A program made the translations under genes and the position numbers. This document shows, one piece after another, positions 7,039-17,281 of a stretch of DNA of 32,476 bases. This stretch comes from Muribaculaceae bacterium (GTDB lineage: Bacteria; Bacteroidota; Bacteroidia; Bacteroidales; Muribaculaceae): NCBI GenBank assembly GCA_009775375.1, contig VSPO01000026.1, forward strand, positions 1-32,476. Reading direction: 5' to 3'. How positions within the stretch are numbered: position 1 is the stretch's first letter; every line of letters begins with the position of its first letter. Under the pieces are notes generated by a model that saw only the letters and a list, made by a program, of their open reading frames with translations, did not search any database and was not told the DNA's origin.

Positions 7039-9162
7039 ATGAAACAGAACAACAAGACACACATACTTTTCAGATACGGAATAATCACGCTGGCATTCCT
7101 GGTATTCGCAATCGGGGTGGTGGTGAAGCTTATTGAGACCACCGTCGTCAACGCTCCGGCATGGAACGAGCGTGCCCACAGGGAGCTGTCGCAAGTGACG
7201 GTCATCCCTCCGGAACGAGGCAACATACTTGCCTCCAACGGAAATATCCTCGCCTGCAACCTGAAGGTGTATGACATCAAGCTCGACCTGCGCCACAACA
7301 AGGTGATGAAGCAAAACGTCATTCCATGGGCAAAAATCGACAGTCTCGCCGACTCCCTCGACTATTATTACCCACGCATACGCAATCTCGCGCAACATCC
7401 CGACACCGCAAAGAAATACTCCTGGCACACCCGCCTGAAAAAGGAATTCGACAAAGCCCCGGAGCGGCGCAACCGTGCCCTGCGGCTTGCCGCCAAAATG
7501 ACGCTTGAGGATTTCCAGAGAATCCGCAATTTCCCTTACCTTAAGGATTTCAAGGGGAAAGGATTCCGCATCCCCGTCTACAAGGAGGAGAAGAACATCC
7601 GCATTTACCCTTATGGAAGGATGGCCTACCGAAGCATCGGAAGAGTGAACGAGAGTTTCGAGACCGGGGAATTCCATGGCTATTCCGGATTGGAGAAGGA
7701 CCTCGACACCCTTCTCTATGGAAAGCCGGGGAAAGCAAAGAAAGTGGCGCTGACCTCCGGCATCACCAACTGGCTTTCGCAAGCCCCTGTCAGAGGCTTC
7801 GACATTCTGACCACGATTGACATAGACATGCAGGACATGCTCGAACAGGAGCTCCTCAATATCTGCCAGGAATCAAAGGCCGAGTGGGGCACCGCCCTTC
7901 TCATGGAGGTGGCTACAGGGGAGATAAAGGCCATTTCCAACATTGAGCTCCTCGACAACGGCACGTATGGAGAGGCCCTCAACAGGGCTGTGCAGGCATT
8001 CGAGCCGGGATCGGTCATGAAGCCGATATCCATGATGATAGCCTTTGAAGACGGATTGATCAGAAGCGTCAACGAGACCGTAGACTGCAGCCCGTTCCAG
8101 CGCACGAGCGACCCCCACGCCCCCAACGTGAAGACGATGAAGCAGGTGATTGAGATGTCGTCGAACACGGGCATAGCCCGCGTGATTTTCCGTGGGTATG
8201 CCGACGACCCATCCAAATTCCACGACCGCCTGACCTCCATCGGATTCTTCGAGCCCATGCACACCGGCATAGCCGGGGAATGCGTCCCGAGAATACGCAA
8301 GCTGCTTCCCAAAGACTCAAGAGGCAACAACATAACCATGACCGCACGCCATCTCGACCTTGCCCGTCAGGCCTACGGCTACAACACGGAGATTCCCCCG
8401 CTCTACACGCTCTCCATCTACAACGCCATCGCCAACGGAGGGAGATACGTCAGGCCCCACCTCGTGCAATCGCTGATCGACGAGGAGGGGAGAGACTCCG
8501 TCTTGCCCATAAGCTACATCCGCGACCGCATTTGCTCGCCGGAGACCGCCGAGAAAGTGAAGAGCTGCATCCGGGAAGTGGTCTGGGGCGACCATGGCAC
8601 GGCCCGCATGGTGCGCGACGACCGCGTGGAGGTGGTCGGCAAGACCGGCACGGCCTATCCCGTGGAGAAGGGAGCCTACAACACCTCCAAACGCCGCTAT
8701 GCTTTCGCGGGGTTCTTCCCCTATGAACAGCCCCTCTACTCTTGTATGGCTCTCGTGCTCGGGCCTGCCGGCACAAGCGCCAACCGCACGTCAGGACAGG
8801 TCGTGAAGAACATGGCCGTCAAAATGTATGCACGAGGGATGCTCAACAATTCCTCGACGTTCACGTCCTCCAGAAAAGAATCCACGCCTATCTTCGCCGC
8901 GTCAGACGGCAGCCACCCGACAAAGGTCGTCTCGCATCTCGGAATCGCGAAAGCGAAGAAGGTGAAAGCCGACGCACATACCGCAGCCGCCAATTCCGTC
9001 CCCGACGTGACGGGCTACGACGCTCCGACCGCCTTGAAGATTCTTGAGTGCAAAGGTCTCAACGTGATAATAAAAGGGGGAGGAAGGGTAGTCTCGCAAT
9101 CGCTGCCCAAAGGCTCCCCGATCAGGCCGGGCGATAAAATCGTGCTAAGTCTCAAGATATAA
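7039..9162 (+). CDS. ftsI: Septal peptidoglycan transpeptidase (PBP3 type) with C-terminal PASTA domain
   Basis: Class B penicillin-binding protein that cross-links septal peptidoglycan in the periplasm. A single membrane anchor occupies about residues 10-30. The N-terminal pedestal domain includes the conserved IPPERGNILASNG. The active-site triad motifs are SVMK at 325-328 (nucleophile Ser325), SSN at 374-376 and KTG at 535-537. The last about 60 residues (VPDVTGYDAPTALKILECKG onward) form a PASTA domain, a feature of Bacteroidetes and Gram-positive division PBPs that E. coli FtsI lacks. The protein is 707 aa. The gene lies 29 bases after the ftsL-like gene and 19 bases before murE; its likely partner FtsW is encoded further down the same cluster. 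Confidence 0.96.
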   Translation: MKQNNKTHILFRYGIITLAFLVFAIGVVVKLIETTVVNAPAWNERAHRELSQVTVIPPERGNILASNGNILACNLKVYDIKLDLRHNKVMKQNVIPWAKIDSLADSLDYYYPRIRNLAQHPDTAKKYSWHTRLKKEFDKAPERRNRALRLAAKMTLEDFQRIRNFPYLKDFKGKGFRIPVYKEEKNIRIYPYGRMAYRSIGRVNESFETGEFHGYSGLEKDLDTLLYGKPGKAKKVALTSGITNWLSQAPVRGFDILTTIDIDMQDMLEQELLNICQESKAEWGTALLMEVATGEIKAISNIELLDNGTYGEALNRAVQAFEPGSVMKPISMMIAFEDGLIRSVNETVDCSPFQRTSDPHAPNVKTMKQVIEMSSNTGIARVIFRGYADDPSKFHDRLTSIGFFEPMHTGIAGECVPRIRKLLPKDSRGNNITMTARHLDLARQAYGYNTEIPPLYTLSIYNAIANGGRYVRPHLVQSLIDEEGRDSVLPISYIRDRICSPETAEKVKSCIREVVWGDHGTARMVRDDRVEVVGKTGTAYPVEKGAYNTSKRRYAFAGFFPYEQPLYSCMALVLGPAGTSANRTSGQVVKNMAVKMYARGMLNNSSTFTSSRKESTPIFAASDGSHPTKVVSHLGIAKAKKVKADAHTAAANSVPDVTGYDAPTALKILECKGLNVIIKGGGRVVSQSLPKGSPIRPGDKIVLSLKI

Positions 9163-9181
9163 AAAACAACCAATTCAAGAT

Positions 9182-10642
9182 ATGACATCCAAATTATCCA
9201 GCCTTCTCCAAGACATCGACGTTCTGGAGATTATAGGCGAAACCGACAAGAATATAACTTCCCTCGAAAGCGACTCCCGCAAGGTGGAGAAAGACGGATT
9301 GTTCGTGGCCGTGAAGGGAGTGACTACCGACGGACATAAATATATCCCGGTGGTGGCAAGCGCCCATGTGGGGGCCATTGTTTGCGAGGAGATGCCCGCG
9401 AAGGTGGAGAAGGGCATAACGTATGTCCGCGTGGCCGATTCCGCCGAAGCCCTCGGCAGGCTCGCCTCGGCCTGGTATGGCCATCCGTCGCGCAGCCTGA
9501 AACTCGTAGGGGTCACAGGCACAAACGGGAAGACCACCACGGCAACCCTCCTTTATGAGATGGCAAAACTTGAAGGGTACAAAGCCGGATTGTTGTCAAC
9601 GGTCTGCAACTATGTCTGCGACCGCGCCGTCCCGACCATGCACACCACTCCCGACCCTCTGACCCTCAACCAGCTATTGGCGGAGATGGTGGAGGAGGGA
9701 TGTGAATACGCCTTTATGGAAGTGTCGTCGCATTCCACGGCTCAACGCCGCGTGGCCGGCTTGCAATTCGCCGGAGGCATATTCACCAACCTGACACGCG
9801 ACCACCTCGACTATCACGGCACGGTGGAAAACTATATGAACGCGAAGAAGGCTTTCTTCGACATGCTCCCGACATCTGCCTTCGCACTGACCAACGCCGA
9901 CGACAAATGCGGCATGTATATGGTGCAGAACACGAAGGCAAAGGTCTATACTTATTCCCTGCGGGCTGACGCCGATTTCAGGGGTAAAGTGCTGGAGACA
10001 CGCCTCGACGGCACATTGATGCTGCTCAACGGGCGCGAGGTGGAGGTGAGGTTCACGGGACGCTTCAATGCCTACAACCTGACCGACGTCTACGGCGCGT
10101 CGATACTCTCAGGGTTCGACCCGGAGGAGGTCATCGTCAACATGAGCCTACTCGTGCCGGTGGCCGGGCGCTTCCAGCCATTCCTTTCGTCCGACGGCGT
10201 GGCAGCGATAGTAGACTATGCCCACACCCCCGACGCCCTTGTCAACGTGCTCGACACAATCCGCGAAATAGTCGGGCCTGACGGAGAAATCATCACCGTT
10301 GTCGGAGCCGGAGGCAACCGCGACCACGGCAAGCGTCCGATGATGGCCCAGGAGGCTGCCTGCCGCAGCGATTTCCTTATCCTGACGAGCGACAACCCCC
10401 GCAACGAGAATCCGGAGGAAATCATCGCAGAGATGAGGGAAGGACTGAATTCGGAGGAATTGCGACGCACGGAATGCATCACCGACCGTCGCACAGCCAT
10501 CTGCGAGGCCGTAAGACGTGCAAAACCGGGCTCTGTCGTGCTCGTGGCAGGGAAGGGACATGAGACTTATCAGGAGGTATGCGGCGTCCGTCATCATTTC
10601 GACGACCGCGAAGAGGTCAAAAACGCATTTTCACTCAGATGA
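9182..10642 (+). CDS. murE: UDP-N-acetylmuramoyl-L-alanyl-D-glutamate--2,6-diaminopimelate ligase
   Basis: Cytoplasmic ATP-dependent Mur ligase that adds the third stem-peptide residue. The ATP-binding loop GVTGTNGKTTT is at residues 110-120. The downstream TPDPLTLNQLL, SSHSTAQRRV and TNLTRDHLDYHGT motifs are intact. DNPR at 404-407 is the signature of enzymes that use meso-diaminopimelate rather than lysine, which fits dapB in the same window. Length (486 aa) is normal. The TGA stop overlaps the mraY ATG (ATGA at 10639-10642), so translation of the two is coupled. Confidence 0.97.
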   Translation: MTSKLSSLLQDIDVLEIIGETDKNITSLESDSRKVEKDGLFVAVKGVTTDGHKYIPVVASAHVGAIVCEEMPAKVEKGITYVRVADSAEALGRLASAWYGHPSRSLKLVGVTGTNGKTTTATLLYEMAKLEGYKAGLLSTVCNYVCDRAVPTMHTTPDPLTLNQLLAEMVEEGCEYAFMEVSSHSTAQRRVAGLQFAGGIFTNLTRDHLDYHGTVENYMNAKKAFFDMLPTSAFALTNADDKCGMYMVQNTKAKVYTYSLRADADFRGKVLETRLDGTLMLLNGREVEVRFTGRFNAYNLTDVYGASILSGFDPEEVIVNMSLLVPVAGRFQPFLSSDGVAAIVDYAHTPDALVNVLDTIREIVGPDGEIITVVGAGGNRDHGKRPMMAQEAACRSDFLILTSDNPRNENPEEIIAEMREGLNSEELRRTECITDRRTAICEAVRRAKPGSVVLVAGKGHETYQEVCGVRHHFDDREEVKNAFSLR

Positions 10643-11907
10643 TATACGCTCTATTCAATTATCTAAAGGATACGGATTTCCCGGGAATCCACCTTATGAG
10701 CTACATCACCTTCAGGGCAGGCATGTCGTTTGCCCTGGCCATGGTGATAGCCCTGATTTTCGGACGCGACATAATCCGACGCCTGCAAAAAATGCAGGTG
10801 GGAGAGGTGGTGCGCAATCTTGGCCTCGAAGGGCAGATGAGCAAGACCGGCACCCCCACGATGGGAGGAGTCATAATCATCCTTTCCATCCTCGTGCCTT
10901 GCCTTCTTCTCGGCAATCTCTCAAATATCTACATGATACTGATGCTTGTCGCCACGGTCTGGATGGGCTCCATCGGATTCCTCGATGACTACCGCAAGCT
11001 TAAATACCACAACAAGGACGGTCTGAAAGGGAAATACAAGGTGATCGGACAGGTGGGACTCGGGCTTATCGTCGGCCTGACTATGTGGCTCTCCCCCGAC
11101 ATCGTCATGAGCGAGAACATGGAGGTGGAAAACGCCGTCAGCCATGAGACGGAAATCGTCCATTCTGTCAACACGGTGAAATCCCCGCAGACCACCATCC
11201 CATTCGTGAAGAACAACAACTTCAACTACGAATGGCTGACAGGCTGGATCGACAATCCCTACACTGCCGACATTCTCGGCTGGCTCGTGTTTGTGCTTGT
11301 CGTAATCATAGTGGTGGCAGCGGTCAGCAACGGGGCAAACCTTACGGACGGACTCGACGGACTTTGCGCAGGAACCTCGGCCATAATCGGGGTCGCGCTC
11401 GCCATCATGGCCTATCTTGGCGGCAACGTGATATATTCCGGTTATCTCAACATCATGTATATCCCCGGCTCAGAGGAACTGGTGGTCTACGCGGCCGCGT
11501 TCATCGGCGCGCTGGTGGGCTTCCTGTGGTACAACGCGTTTCCTGCTCAGGTGTTCATGGGCGACACCGGCAGCCTCACGCTCGGGGGTATCCTCGCCGT
11601 CTTCGCCATCCTTATCCGCAAGGAGCTGCTTATCCCGCTGTTGTGCCTTATATTCTTCATAGAAGACCTTTCCGTGATTCTTCAGGTGGGATATTTCAAA
11701 TTCACGAAAAAGAAACATGGTGAAGGCCGACGGATATTCAAGATGACGCCGCTCCACCATCATTTCCAGAAGGCCGGCGACGGTTCCGTGAAATGCCTGC
11801 TTAATTATCCCAAGGCCCCGATTCCGGAGTCGAAGATAGTCGTAAGATTCTGGATTGTTGGGATTCTTCTTGCTGCATTGACCTTCGTCACATTGAAAAT
11901 CAGATAA
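10639..11907 (+). CDS. mraY: Phospho-N-acetylmuramoyl-pentapeptide-transferase
   Basis: Polytopic inner-membrane enzyme that transfers phospho-MurNAc-pentapeptide to undecaprenyl phosphate, forming lipid I. Conserved sequences are KTGTPTMGG at about 69-77, GFLDDYRKLK, the catalytic NLTDGLDGL, and FFIEDLSVILQ with the C-terminal KMTPLHHHF. About ten hydrophobic segments are apparent. An ATG further upstream in the same frame (10579) lies inside murE; I chose 10639 because it forms the ATGA overlap and begins the family-typical MIYALFNYL. The resulting protein is 422 aa, including a periplasmic insertion around NTVKSPQTTIPFVKNN that is longer than in E. coli and typical of Bacteroidetes. Confidence 0.96.
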   Translation: MIYALFNYLKDTDFPGIHLMSYITFRAGMSFALAMVIALIFGRDIIRRLQKMQVGEVVRNLGLEGQMSKTGTPTMGGVIIILSILVPCLLLGNLSNIYMILMLVATVWMGSIGFLDDYRKLKYHNKDGLKGKYKVIGQVGLGLIVGLTMWLSPDIVMSENMEVENAVSHETEIVHSVNTVKSPQTTIPFVKNNNFNYEWLTGWIDNPYTADILGWLVFVLVVIIVVAAVSNGANLTDGLDGLCAGTSAIIGVALAIMAYLGGNVIYSGYLNIMYIPGSEELVVYAAAFIGALVGFLWYNAFPAQVFMGDTGSLTLGGILAVFAILIRKELLIPLLCLIFFIEDLSVILQVGYFKFTKKKHGEGRRIFKMTPLHHHFQKAGDGSVKCLLNYPKAPIPESKIVVRFWIVGILLAALTFVTLKIR

Positions 11908-11938
11908 AAACAGAGACTTTTAAAGTCGGAAATACATA

Positions 11939-13306
11939 ATGGAAATCAACAAACAAAACATAGACCTTTCCGGCCGCCTTGTCGTGCTCGGAGGGGGAGA
12001 AAGCGGCACGGGTGCCGCGGTGCTTGGCAAAGTCAAGGGGATGGACGTGTTCCTGTCAGACATGGGCAAAATCCCGGAAAAATACAAGGAGATGCTCCGC
12101 AACCATTCAATCCCGTTTGAGGAGGGGCAGCACACCGAAGAGAAAATCCTTAACGCTACGGTAGTCGTGAAAAGTCCGGGCATACCCCCTTATGCACCGA
12201 TGGTGGAAAAGATTGCAGGAAAGGGGATACCTGTGCTTTCAGAAATCGAATTCGCCGCCGGATTCACCGACTCCCGAATGGTCTGCATCACCGGCTCAAA
12301 CGGAAAGACCACCACTACCCTGCTGACGTATCACATCCTTCGCAAGGCGGGCCTCGACGTGGGCCTGGCCGGAAACGTCGGCAAAAGCCTTGCCCTACAG
12401 GTGGCGCTCGAACCCCACGAAAACTACGTCATCGAGCTCTCAAGCTTCCAGCTTGAGAACATGTATCAGTTCAAGGCCAATATAGCCGTGATTCTCAACA
12501 TAACCCCCGACCATCTCGACCGCTACGACCACAAGATGGAGAATTACGCAGCCGCAAAATTCAGGATTCTGCAGAATCAGACAAAGGAAGATTTCTTCGT
12601 CTATTGGCAAGACGACCCAATCATCCGCGAGCAAATCAGACACGTGCAGAGCGAGGCGCTGCGTCTCCCCTTCGGCTTCAACAAAGAGGAGGAGAGCGCG
12701 GCATGGGTCGACAATGGAGTCGTGCGTTTCTCCACCCCCGGGGATGTATGGGAAATACCATGCGACAAGATTTCCCTTCCTGGACTTCATAATCTCTACA
12801 ATTCCATGGCAGCCGGCATTTCCGCCTCAGCGCTTCATATAAAAAACGATACAATCCGCGAGGCCCTTGAGGATTTCGAAGCCGTGGAACATCGTCTCGA
12901 ATACGTCGCCACTGTCGACGGAGTGCGCTACGTCAACGACTCAAAGGCCACCAACGTCAATTCCACTTGGTATGCCCTCGAAAGCATGACCACCCCCACC
13001 GTGCTTATCCTCGGCGGGAAAGACAAAGGCAACGACTACTCCGAAATAGAGCCCCTCGTCAGGGAGAAGGTCAAAGCCATCGTCTGCATGGGTCTTCACA
13101 ACGAAAAGCTGCTCGATTTCTTCTCCGGGAAAGTAGCGGAAATAGTCAGCACCGACAATCTCAACGATGCCGTCGCAGCCTGCCGGAGAATTGCCACCGA
13201 TGGCGACACCGTGCTCCTCTCCCCCTGCTGCGCCAGCTTCGACCTCTTCAAAAGCTATGAAGACCGTGGCGACCAATTCAAGGCAGCAGTCAAAGCTATG
13301 AGCTGA
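11939..13306 (+). CDS. murD: UDP-N-acetylmuramoyl-L-alanine--D-glutamate ligase
   Basis: Cytoplasmic Mur ligase adding D-glutamate to UDP-MurNAc-L-alanine. The N-terminal Rossmann-like part begins LVVLGGGESGTGAAVLG. The P-loop ITGSNGKTTTT spans about 117-126, followed by the NITPDHLDRY ADP/Mg motif and, in the C-terminal domain, YVNDSKATNVNSTWYALE and LILGGKDKGNDY. LLSPCCASFDLFKSYEDRGDQF near the C-terminus is characteristic of MurD. The length of 455 aa is normal. It follows mraY after 31 bases and precedes ftsW by 37 bases. Confidence 0.97.
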   Translation: MEINKQNIDLSGRLVVLGGGESGTGAAVLGKVKGMDVFLSDMGKIPEKYKEMLRNHSIPFEEGQHTEEKILNATVVVKSPGIPPYAPMVEKIAGKGIPVLSEIEFAAGFTDSRMVCITGSNGKTTTTLLTYHILRKAGLDVGLAGNVGKSLALQVALEPHENYVIELSSFQLENMYQFKANIAVILNITPDHLDRYDHKMENYAAAKFRILQNQTKEDFFVYWQDDPIIREQIRHVQSEALRLPFGFNKEEESAAWVDNGVVRFSTPGDVWEIPCDKISLPGLHNLYNSMAAGISASALHIKNDTIREALEDFEAVEHRLEYVATVDGVRYVNDSKATNVNSTWYALESMTTPTVLILGGKDKGNDYSEIEPLVREKVKAIVCMGLHNEKLLDFFSGKVAEIVSTDNLNDAVAACRRIATDGDTVLLSPCCASFDLFKSYEDRGDQFKAAVKAMS

Positions 13307-13343
13307 AAAAATTTATCTCTTCCAACCTCAATCCACAACATCC

Positions 13344-14717
13344 ATGCAAAATGAAACCGAAACGCCCCCTCAAGGCGTGACAATCAAAGAGACCATCGAC
13401 GGCGTTGCCGTCGAGACCATCGAGACCGCCGCCCCACGTGCTCGCAAAGCGCGTCAGGACGCAGCCCGGCCTAAGCCCGACCCCTATATCTGGGGAATCT
13501 ACATAATGCTCCTCATGGTGTCGGTCATAGAGCTTTTCTCGGCTTCAAGTTCCGAGGTCTCGGGCTCCAACGTCTATATGCCCTTGATAAGGCATGGCAT
13601 TTTCCTTATCATCGGACTCGGACTCGTCTTCGCCCTTCAGAACGTCCACTATGGCTATTTCAGCCAGTTTGCCTGGTTTTTCGCGCTCCTTTCACTCGGA
13701 CTGCTGATTCTGTCGAATTTCTTCGGAGTGGAAATCAACGGTGCGCAAAGGGCCATACGGATAGCCGGATTCACCATCCAACCACCCGAGATTGTGAAGC
13801 TCACTGTCGTCGTGCTGCTCGCCACGATTCTTGGACGCAACCAAGAACCAAGGGGAGTCTCCAACAGAGGAGTGGTGGAGGCCGCGCTCGTGGTCATTGT
13901 GTTCGGAGCGTTTCTATGGAAAAACGGTCTGACCAACACCATCCTGCTCTTCGGAGTCAGCCTTTCGATGTTTCTTATCGGCGGGATGAAATGGAAGAAA
14001 TTCTTTATGGTGCTTGCCGTCTACGGGATATGTGGCGGCATGCTGTATATGATGAAATATACGTCGGACAGCGGGCCTGACATCAACGACTTAGGCAAGA
14101 CAGAGCTTGCCATGGCGGCCGATGACGGAGTCAACCGCGTCGGAACCCATAAGGGGAGGATTCAGCGTTTCCTTGAGGGCGTGAATCCCGAAGACCCCAT
14201 CAACGACGAAAACCGCCAGGTGATTTTCGCTAAAATCGCGCAGGCAAATGGCGGCGTCTTCGGACAAGGTCCCGGCAATTCACGCGAAAGCGCTCGCCTT
14301 CCGCTTGCCTTCTCCGACTATATCTATTCCATCATCGTGGAAGACACCGGACTCGTGGGCGGCGTATTCCTCCTCATGCTCTATCTCTTCCTACTTGCGA
14401 GGGCGGGAAGAATCGCATATTATTGTTCGAGGGCATTCCCCGCATTCCTGATTATGGGGTGCGCGGTGCTGATAGTGTTCCAGGCATTGGTCCATATGGC
14501 CATCGTGACGGGATTGTTCCCTGTCAGCGGGCAACCGTTGCCCCTTATTTCAAAAGGAGGCACGTCGGTGGTGGTCATGTCGATGGCTATTGGAATTATG
14601 CTGTCGGTCAGCAGGTTTGCCGTCATAAATGGCAATAAGAAACAGATAAAGGCCGAACTCAAGGAACTTCCCGAAGACATGCAGGCCGCCAACTATTCAA
14701 CACAGGCAAATAAATAA
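13344..14717 (+). CDS. ftsW: Peptidoglycan glycosyltransferase FtsW (SEDS family)
   Basis: SEDS-family polytopic membrane protein that polymerises glycan strands at the septum with its cognate transpeptidase (FtsI, encoded upstream). Roughly ten hydrophobic segments are visible. Diagnostic stretches are INGAQRAI followed by IQPPEIVKLTVV, the long periplasmic loop near 240-300 (HKGRIQRFLEGVNPEDPIND), the NGGVFGQGPGNS motif, and the C-terminal LPVSGQPLPLISKGGTSVV-like segment, here FPVSGQPLPLISKGGTS. The first about 45 residues form a polar cytoplasmic tail rich in Glu, Thr and basic residues. The protein is 457 aa. Its stop codon directly abuts the murG ATG, with no intervening base. Confidence 0.95.
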   Translation: MQNETETPPQGVTIKETIDGVAVETIETAAPRARKARQDAARPKPDPYIWGIYIMLLMVSVIELFSASSSEVSGSNVYMPLIRHGIFLIIGLGLVFALQNVHYGYFSQFAWFFALLSLGLLILSNFFGVEINGAQRAIRIAGFTIQPPEIVKLTVVVLLATILGRNQEPRGVSNRGVVEAALVVIVFGAFLWKNGLTNTILLFGVSLSMFLIGGMKWKKFFMVLAVYGICGGMLYMMKYTSDSGPDINDLGKTELAMAADDGVNRVGTHKGRIQRFLEGVNPEDPINDENRQVIFAKIAQANGGVFGQGPGNSRESARLPLAFSDYIYSIIVEDTGLVGGVFLLMLYLFLLARAGRIAYYCSRAFPAFLIMGCAVLIVFQALVHMAIVTGLFPVSGQPLPLISKGGTSVVVMSMAIGIMLSVSRFAVINGNKKQIKAELKELPEDMQAANYSTQANK

Positions 14718-15863
14718 ATGACTGAAAATATCGACAACAAGCCGTCGGCCACCGACGGCATTCACCGTCCGAGAATCGTGGTCAGCGGAGGCGGAACGGG
14801 CGGACACATCTTCCCTGCCCTATCGATAGCCGACGCCCTGAAGGAGCGTCTCGACGCCGACATCCTTTTCGTAGGAGCCGACAATAGAATGGAAATGACC
14901 CGTGTGCCTGACGCGGGCTACAAAATAATTGGTCTTCCCGTGGCAGGATTCGACCGCAAACGGCTGTGGCGGAATTTCTCCGTCATTATCAAGCTTTTCA
15001 AGAGTCTGAGGCTGTCGCGCAAAATCATCCGCGACTTCAAGCCCGACATTGCGATCGGAGTCGGGGGATATGCCTCGGGGCCGACCCTTAAAGCCGCCCA
15101 AAGAGCCGGGATTCCCACTCTCATTCAGGAGCAGAATTCTTATGCCGGAGTGACCAACAAACTGCTCGGGGAAAAAGCCGACAGGATTTGTGTGGCCTAC
15201 GACGGAATGGACCGCTTTTTCCCCGCCGACAAGATAATAAAGACCGGAAACCCAATCCGGAAGGCCCTTCTCGATTCAGGGAAGTCAGCCAACGAAGCAA
15301 GGGAATCTTTCGGGCTCTACCCCGACAAGCCAACGCTCCTCGTGGTCGGGGGAAGCCTCGGGGCGTTGACAATCAACGAGAGCATGGAGGCAGGAGTGAA
15401 GCTACTGGCCAACAATGGAATCCAGGTCATCTGGCAGACGGGCAAGAGTTTCGGCGACCGTGGCCCGGCAGCCGCCAAAGGGATAAACGGAGTGGTGGTC
15501 ACCCCGTTCATATCCGACATGGCGGCGGCATATAAGGCGGCCGACCTTGTCGTGGGCCGTGCCGGAGCCGGCTCAATATCCGAGCTTCAAGCTCTCGGCA
15601 AACCGGCGATACTCGTCCCCTCCCCCAACGTGGCGGAAGACCATCAGACCCATAATGCCCGCGCACTTGCAGACGTCGGCGCGGCCGTGCTCATCATCGA
15701 CGCCGAGGCGAGGCAAAAGCTCGTCGGCGAAGCCATATCTCTGATTGCCGACAAACCCCGACTACAATCTATGGCAGCCAACATCCGGAAAATGGGTATC
15801 ACAGACAGCGCCCACAGAATTGCCGACGAGGTCTGCAAAATCATCAATATCTCCGAAAAATGA
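14718..15863 (+). CDS. murG: UDP-GlcNAc--lipid I N-acetylglucosaminyltransferase
   Basis: Peripheral inner-membrane glycosyltransferase (GT-B fold) that converts lipid I to lipid II. The glycine-rich loop SGGGTGGHIFPALSIA is at residues 23-38. IGVGGYASGPT and IQEQNSYAGVTNKLL are the conserved N-domain sequences. In the C-domain, LLVVGGSLGALTINE and GRAGAGSISELQALGKPAILVPSP form the UDP-GlcNAc pocket. It has 381 aa with a short polar N-terminal extension. It starts immediately after ftsW and overlaps murC by four bases (ATGA), consistent with tight co-expression. Confidence 0.97.
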   Translation: MTENIDNKPSATDGIHRPRIVVSGGGTGGHIFPALSIADALKERLDADILFVGADNRMEMTRVPDAGYKIIGLPVAGFDRKRLWRNFSVIIKLFKSLRLSRKIIRDFKPDIAIGVGGYASGPTLKAAQRAGIPTLIQEQNSYAGVTNKLLGEKADRICVAYDGMDRFFPADKIIKTGNPIRKALLDSGKSANEARESFGLYPDKPTLLVVGGSLGALTINESMEAGVKLLANNGIQVIWQTGKSFGDRGPAAAKGINGVVVTPFISDMAAAYKAADLVVGRAGAGSISELQALGKPAILVPSPNVAEDHQTHNARALADVGAAVLIIDAEARQKLVGEAISLIADKPRLQSMAANIRKMGITDSAHRIADEVCKIINISEK

Positions 15864-17281
15864 ACCGACAAGAAAACATTCATCCATCAGATTCCCCCTT
15901 CCGCAATCTCTATTTCGTCGGGGCCGGAGGAATCGGAATGGCAAATCTCGAACGCTATTTCATAAGCAAAGGCCACAAAGTGGCAGGCTACGACCGCTCC
16001 CCCTCCACCCTCACCTCAGAGCTTGAAAAAGAGGGCGTGGAGATTACATTCAACGACGACCCCGAAGAAATCCCGGAGGCATTCCGCAATCCTGCCGACA
16101 CGCTCGTGGTCTACACTCCCGCCGTGCCGGCCGACTGCCCTATCCTTTCATGGTTCTGGAAGAATGGATTCGAGGTGGTGAAACGTGCCGCTCTGCTTGG
16201 AAAAATCACGCGCTCCACGTCAGCTATATGCATATCAGGCTCCCACGGCAAGACCACGACCTGCTCAATGACCGCGAACATCCTTCGCGAATCAAGCGTT
16301 GGTTGCAACGCTTTCCTCGGAGGAATCCTGCGCAACACGGGCAGCAACCTCGTCTTGAGCGAGTCTTCACCATGGTCGGTCATAGAGGCCGACGAATACG
16401 ACCGCTCTTTCCATCAGCTCTCCCCCGCCATAGCCGTCGTCACCTCCACAGACCCCGACCATCTCGACATCTACGGAGATGAGGAGGGATATCTTGAAGG
16501 TTTCGCGCATTTCACGTCGCTTATCCGCGAAGGGGGCTATCTTCTTCTGCATACAGGTCTTAAACTGAAGCCACGCACTGCAGAAGGGGTCAGGACAATG
16601 ACCTACAGCGGAGACCCGGATGGAGACTGGCACGCGGAAGAGATCTGCTACGGAAACGGGACCCTATCGTTCACGCTGGCCGGACCATCCGTAAGGATAG
16701 AGCGGATAGAACTCGGGGTGCCCGTGGAGATAAATATCGACAACGCCGTGGCCGCAGCCGCAGCCTCCCTTCTTGCAGGAGCCACTGCCGACGATGTCAG
16801 ACGCGGCCTGAAGTCGTTCAAGGGAGCCAAAAGGAGGTTTGAGGTGTGGCGCGACGGCAAAGACGGCTCCACCGTGCTCATCGACGACTACGGCCATAGC
16901 CCCAACGAGGTCAAAGCCTCAATCCGGTCGGTAAAGAAGCTTTATCCCGGAAGGAAACTCACGGTCGTATTCCAGCCCCATCTCTATACCCGCACCCGCG
17001 ATTTCGCCGCAGACTTCGCCCGCGCTTTGTCGGAGGCCGACCAAGTGATAATGCCCGAAATCTATCCCGCCCGGGAGCTTCCCATTCCCGGAGTGGACTC
17101 AAATCTGATACTCAAAGACGTAAAGAGCGAAAACAAACGTTTTTGTGAGAGAAAAAATTTGCTAAATCTGATAAAAAATAGTAACTTTGACATCCTAATG
17201 ACTTTAGGGGCCGCCGACATCGACAGGCTGCTCCCTGAAATCAATGGAATTTTGGAAGAACGCCAACGTGTGGAAAAATGA
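15860..17281 (+). CDS. murC: UDP-N-acetylmuramate--L-alanine ligase
   Basis: Cytoplasmic Mur ligase that adds the first stem residue, L-alanine, to UDP-MurNAc. The N-terminal FVGAGGIGMANL nucleotide fold is followed by the P-loop SGSHGKTTT at about 126-134. Further conserved motifs are VIEADEYDRSFHQL, TDPDHLDIYG, and, in the C-terminal domain, DDYGHSPNEVKASI and FQPHLYTRTRDF. The 473-aa length is usual. It overlaps murG at its start and ftsQ at its end, each by an ATGA, so murG-murC-ftsQ are translationally linked. Confidence 0.97.
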   Translation: MNRQENIHPSDSPFRNLYFVGAGGIGMANLERYFISKGHKVAGYDRSPSTLTSELEKEGVEITFNDDPEEIPEAFRNPADTLVVYTPAVPADCPILSWFWKNGFEVVKRAALLGKITRSTSAICISGSHGKTTTCSMTANILRESSVGCNAFLGGILRNTGSNLVLSESSPWSVIEADEYDRSFHQLSPAIAVVTSTDPDHLDIYGDEEGYLEGFAHFTSLIREGGYLLLHTGLKLKPRTAEGVRTMTYSGDPDGDWHAEEICYGNGTLSFTLAGPSVRIERIELGVPVEINIDNAVAAAAASLLAGATADDVRRGLKSFKGAKRRFEVWRDGKDGSTVLIDDYGHSPNEVKASIRSVKKLYPGRKLTVVFQPHLYTRTRDFAADFARALSEADQVIMPEIYPARELPIPGVDSNLILKDVKSENKRFCERKNLLNLIKNSNFDILMTLGAADIDRLLPEINGILEERQRVEK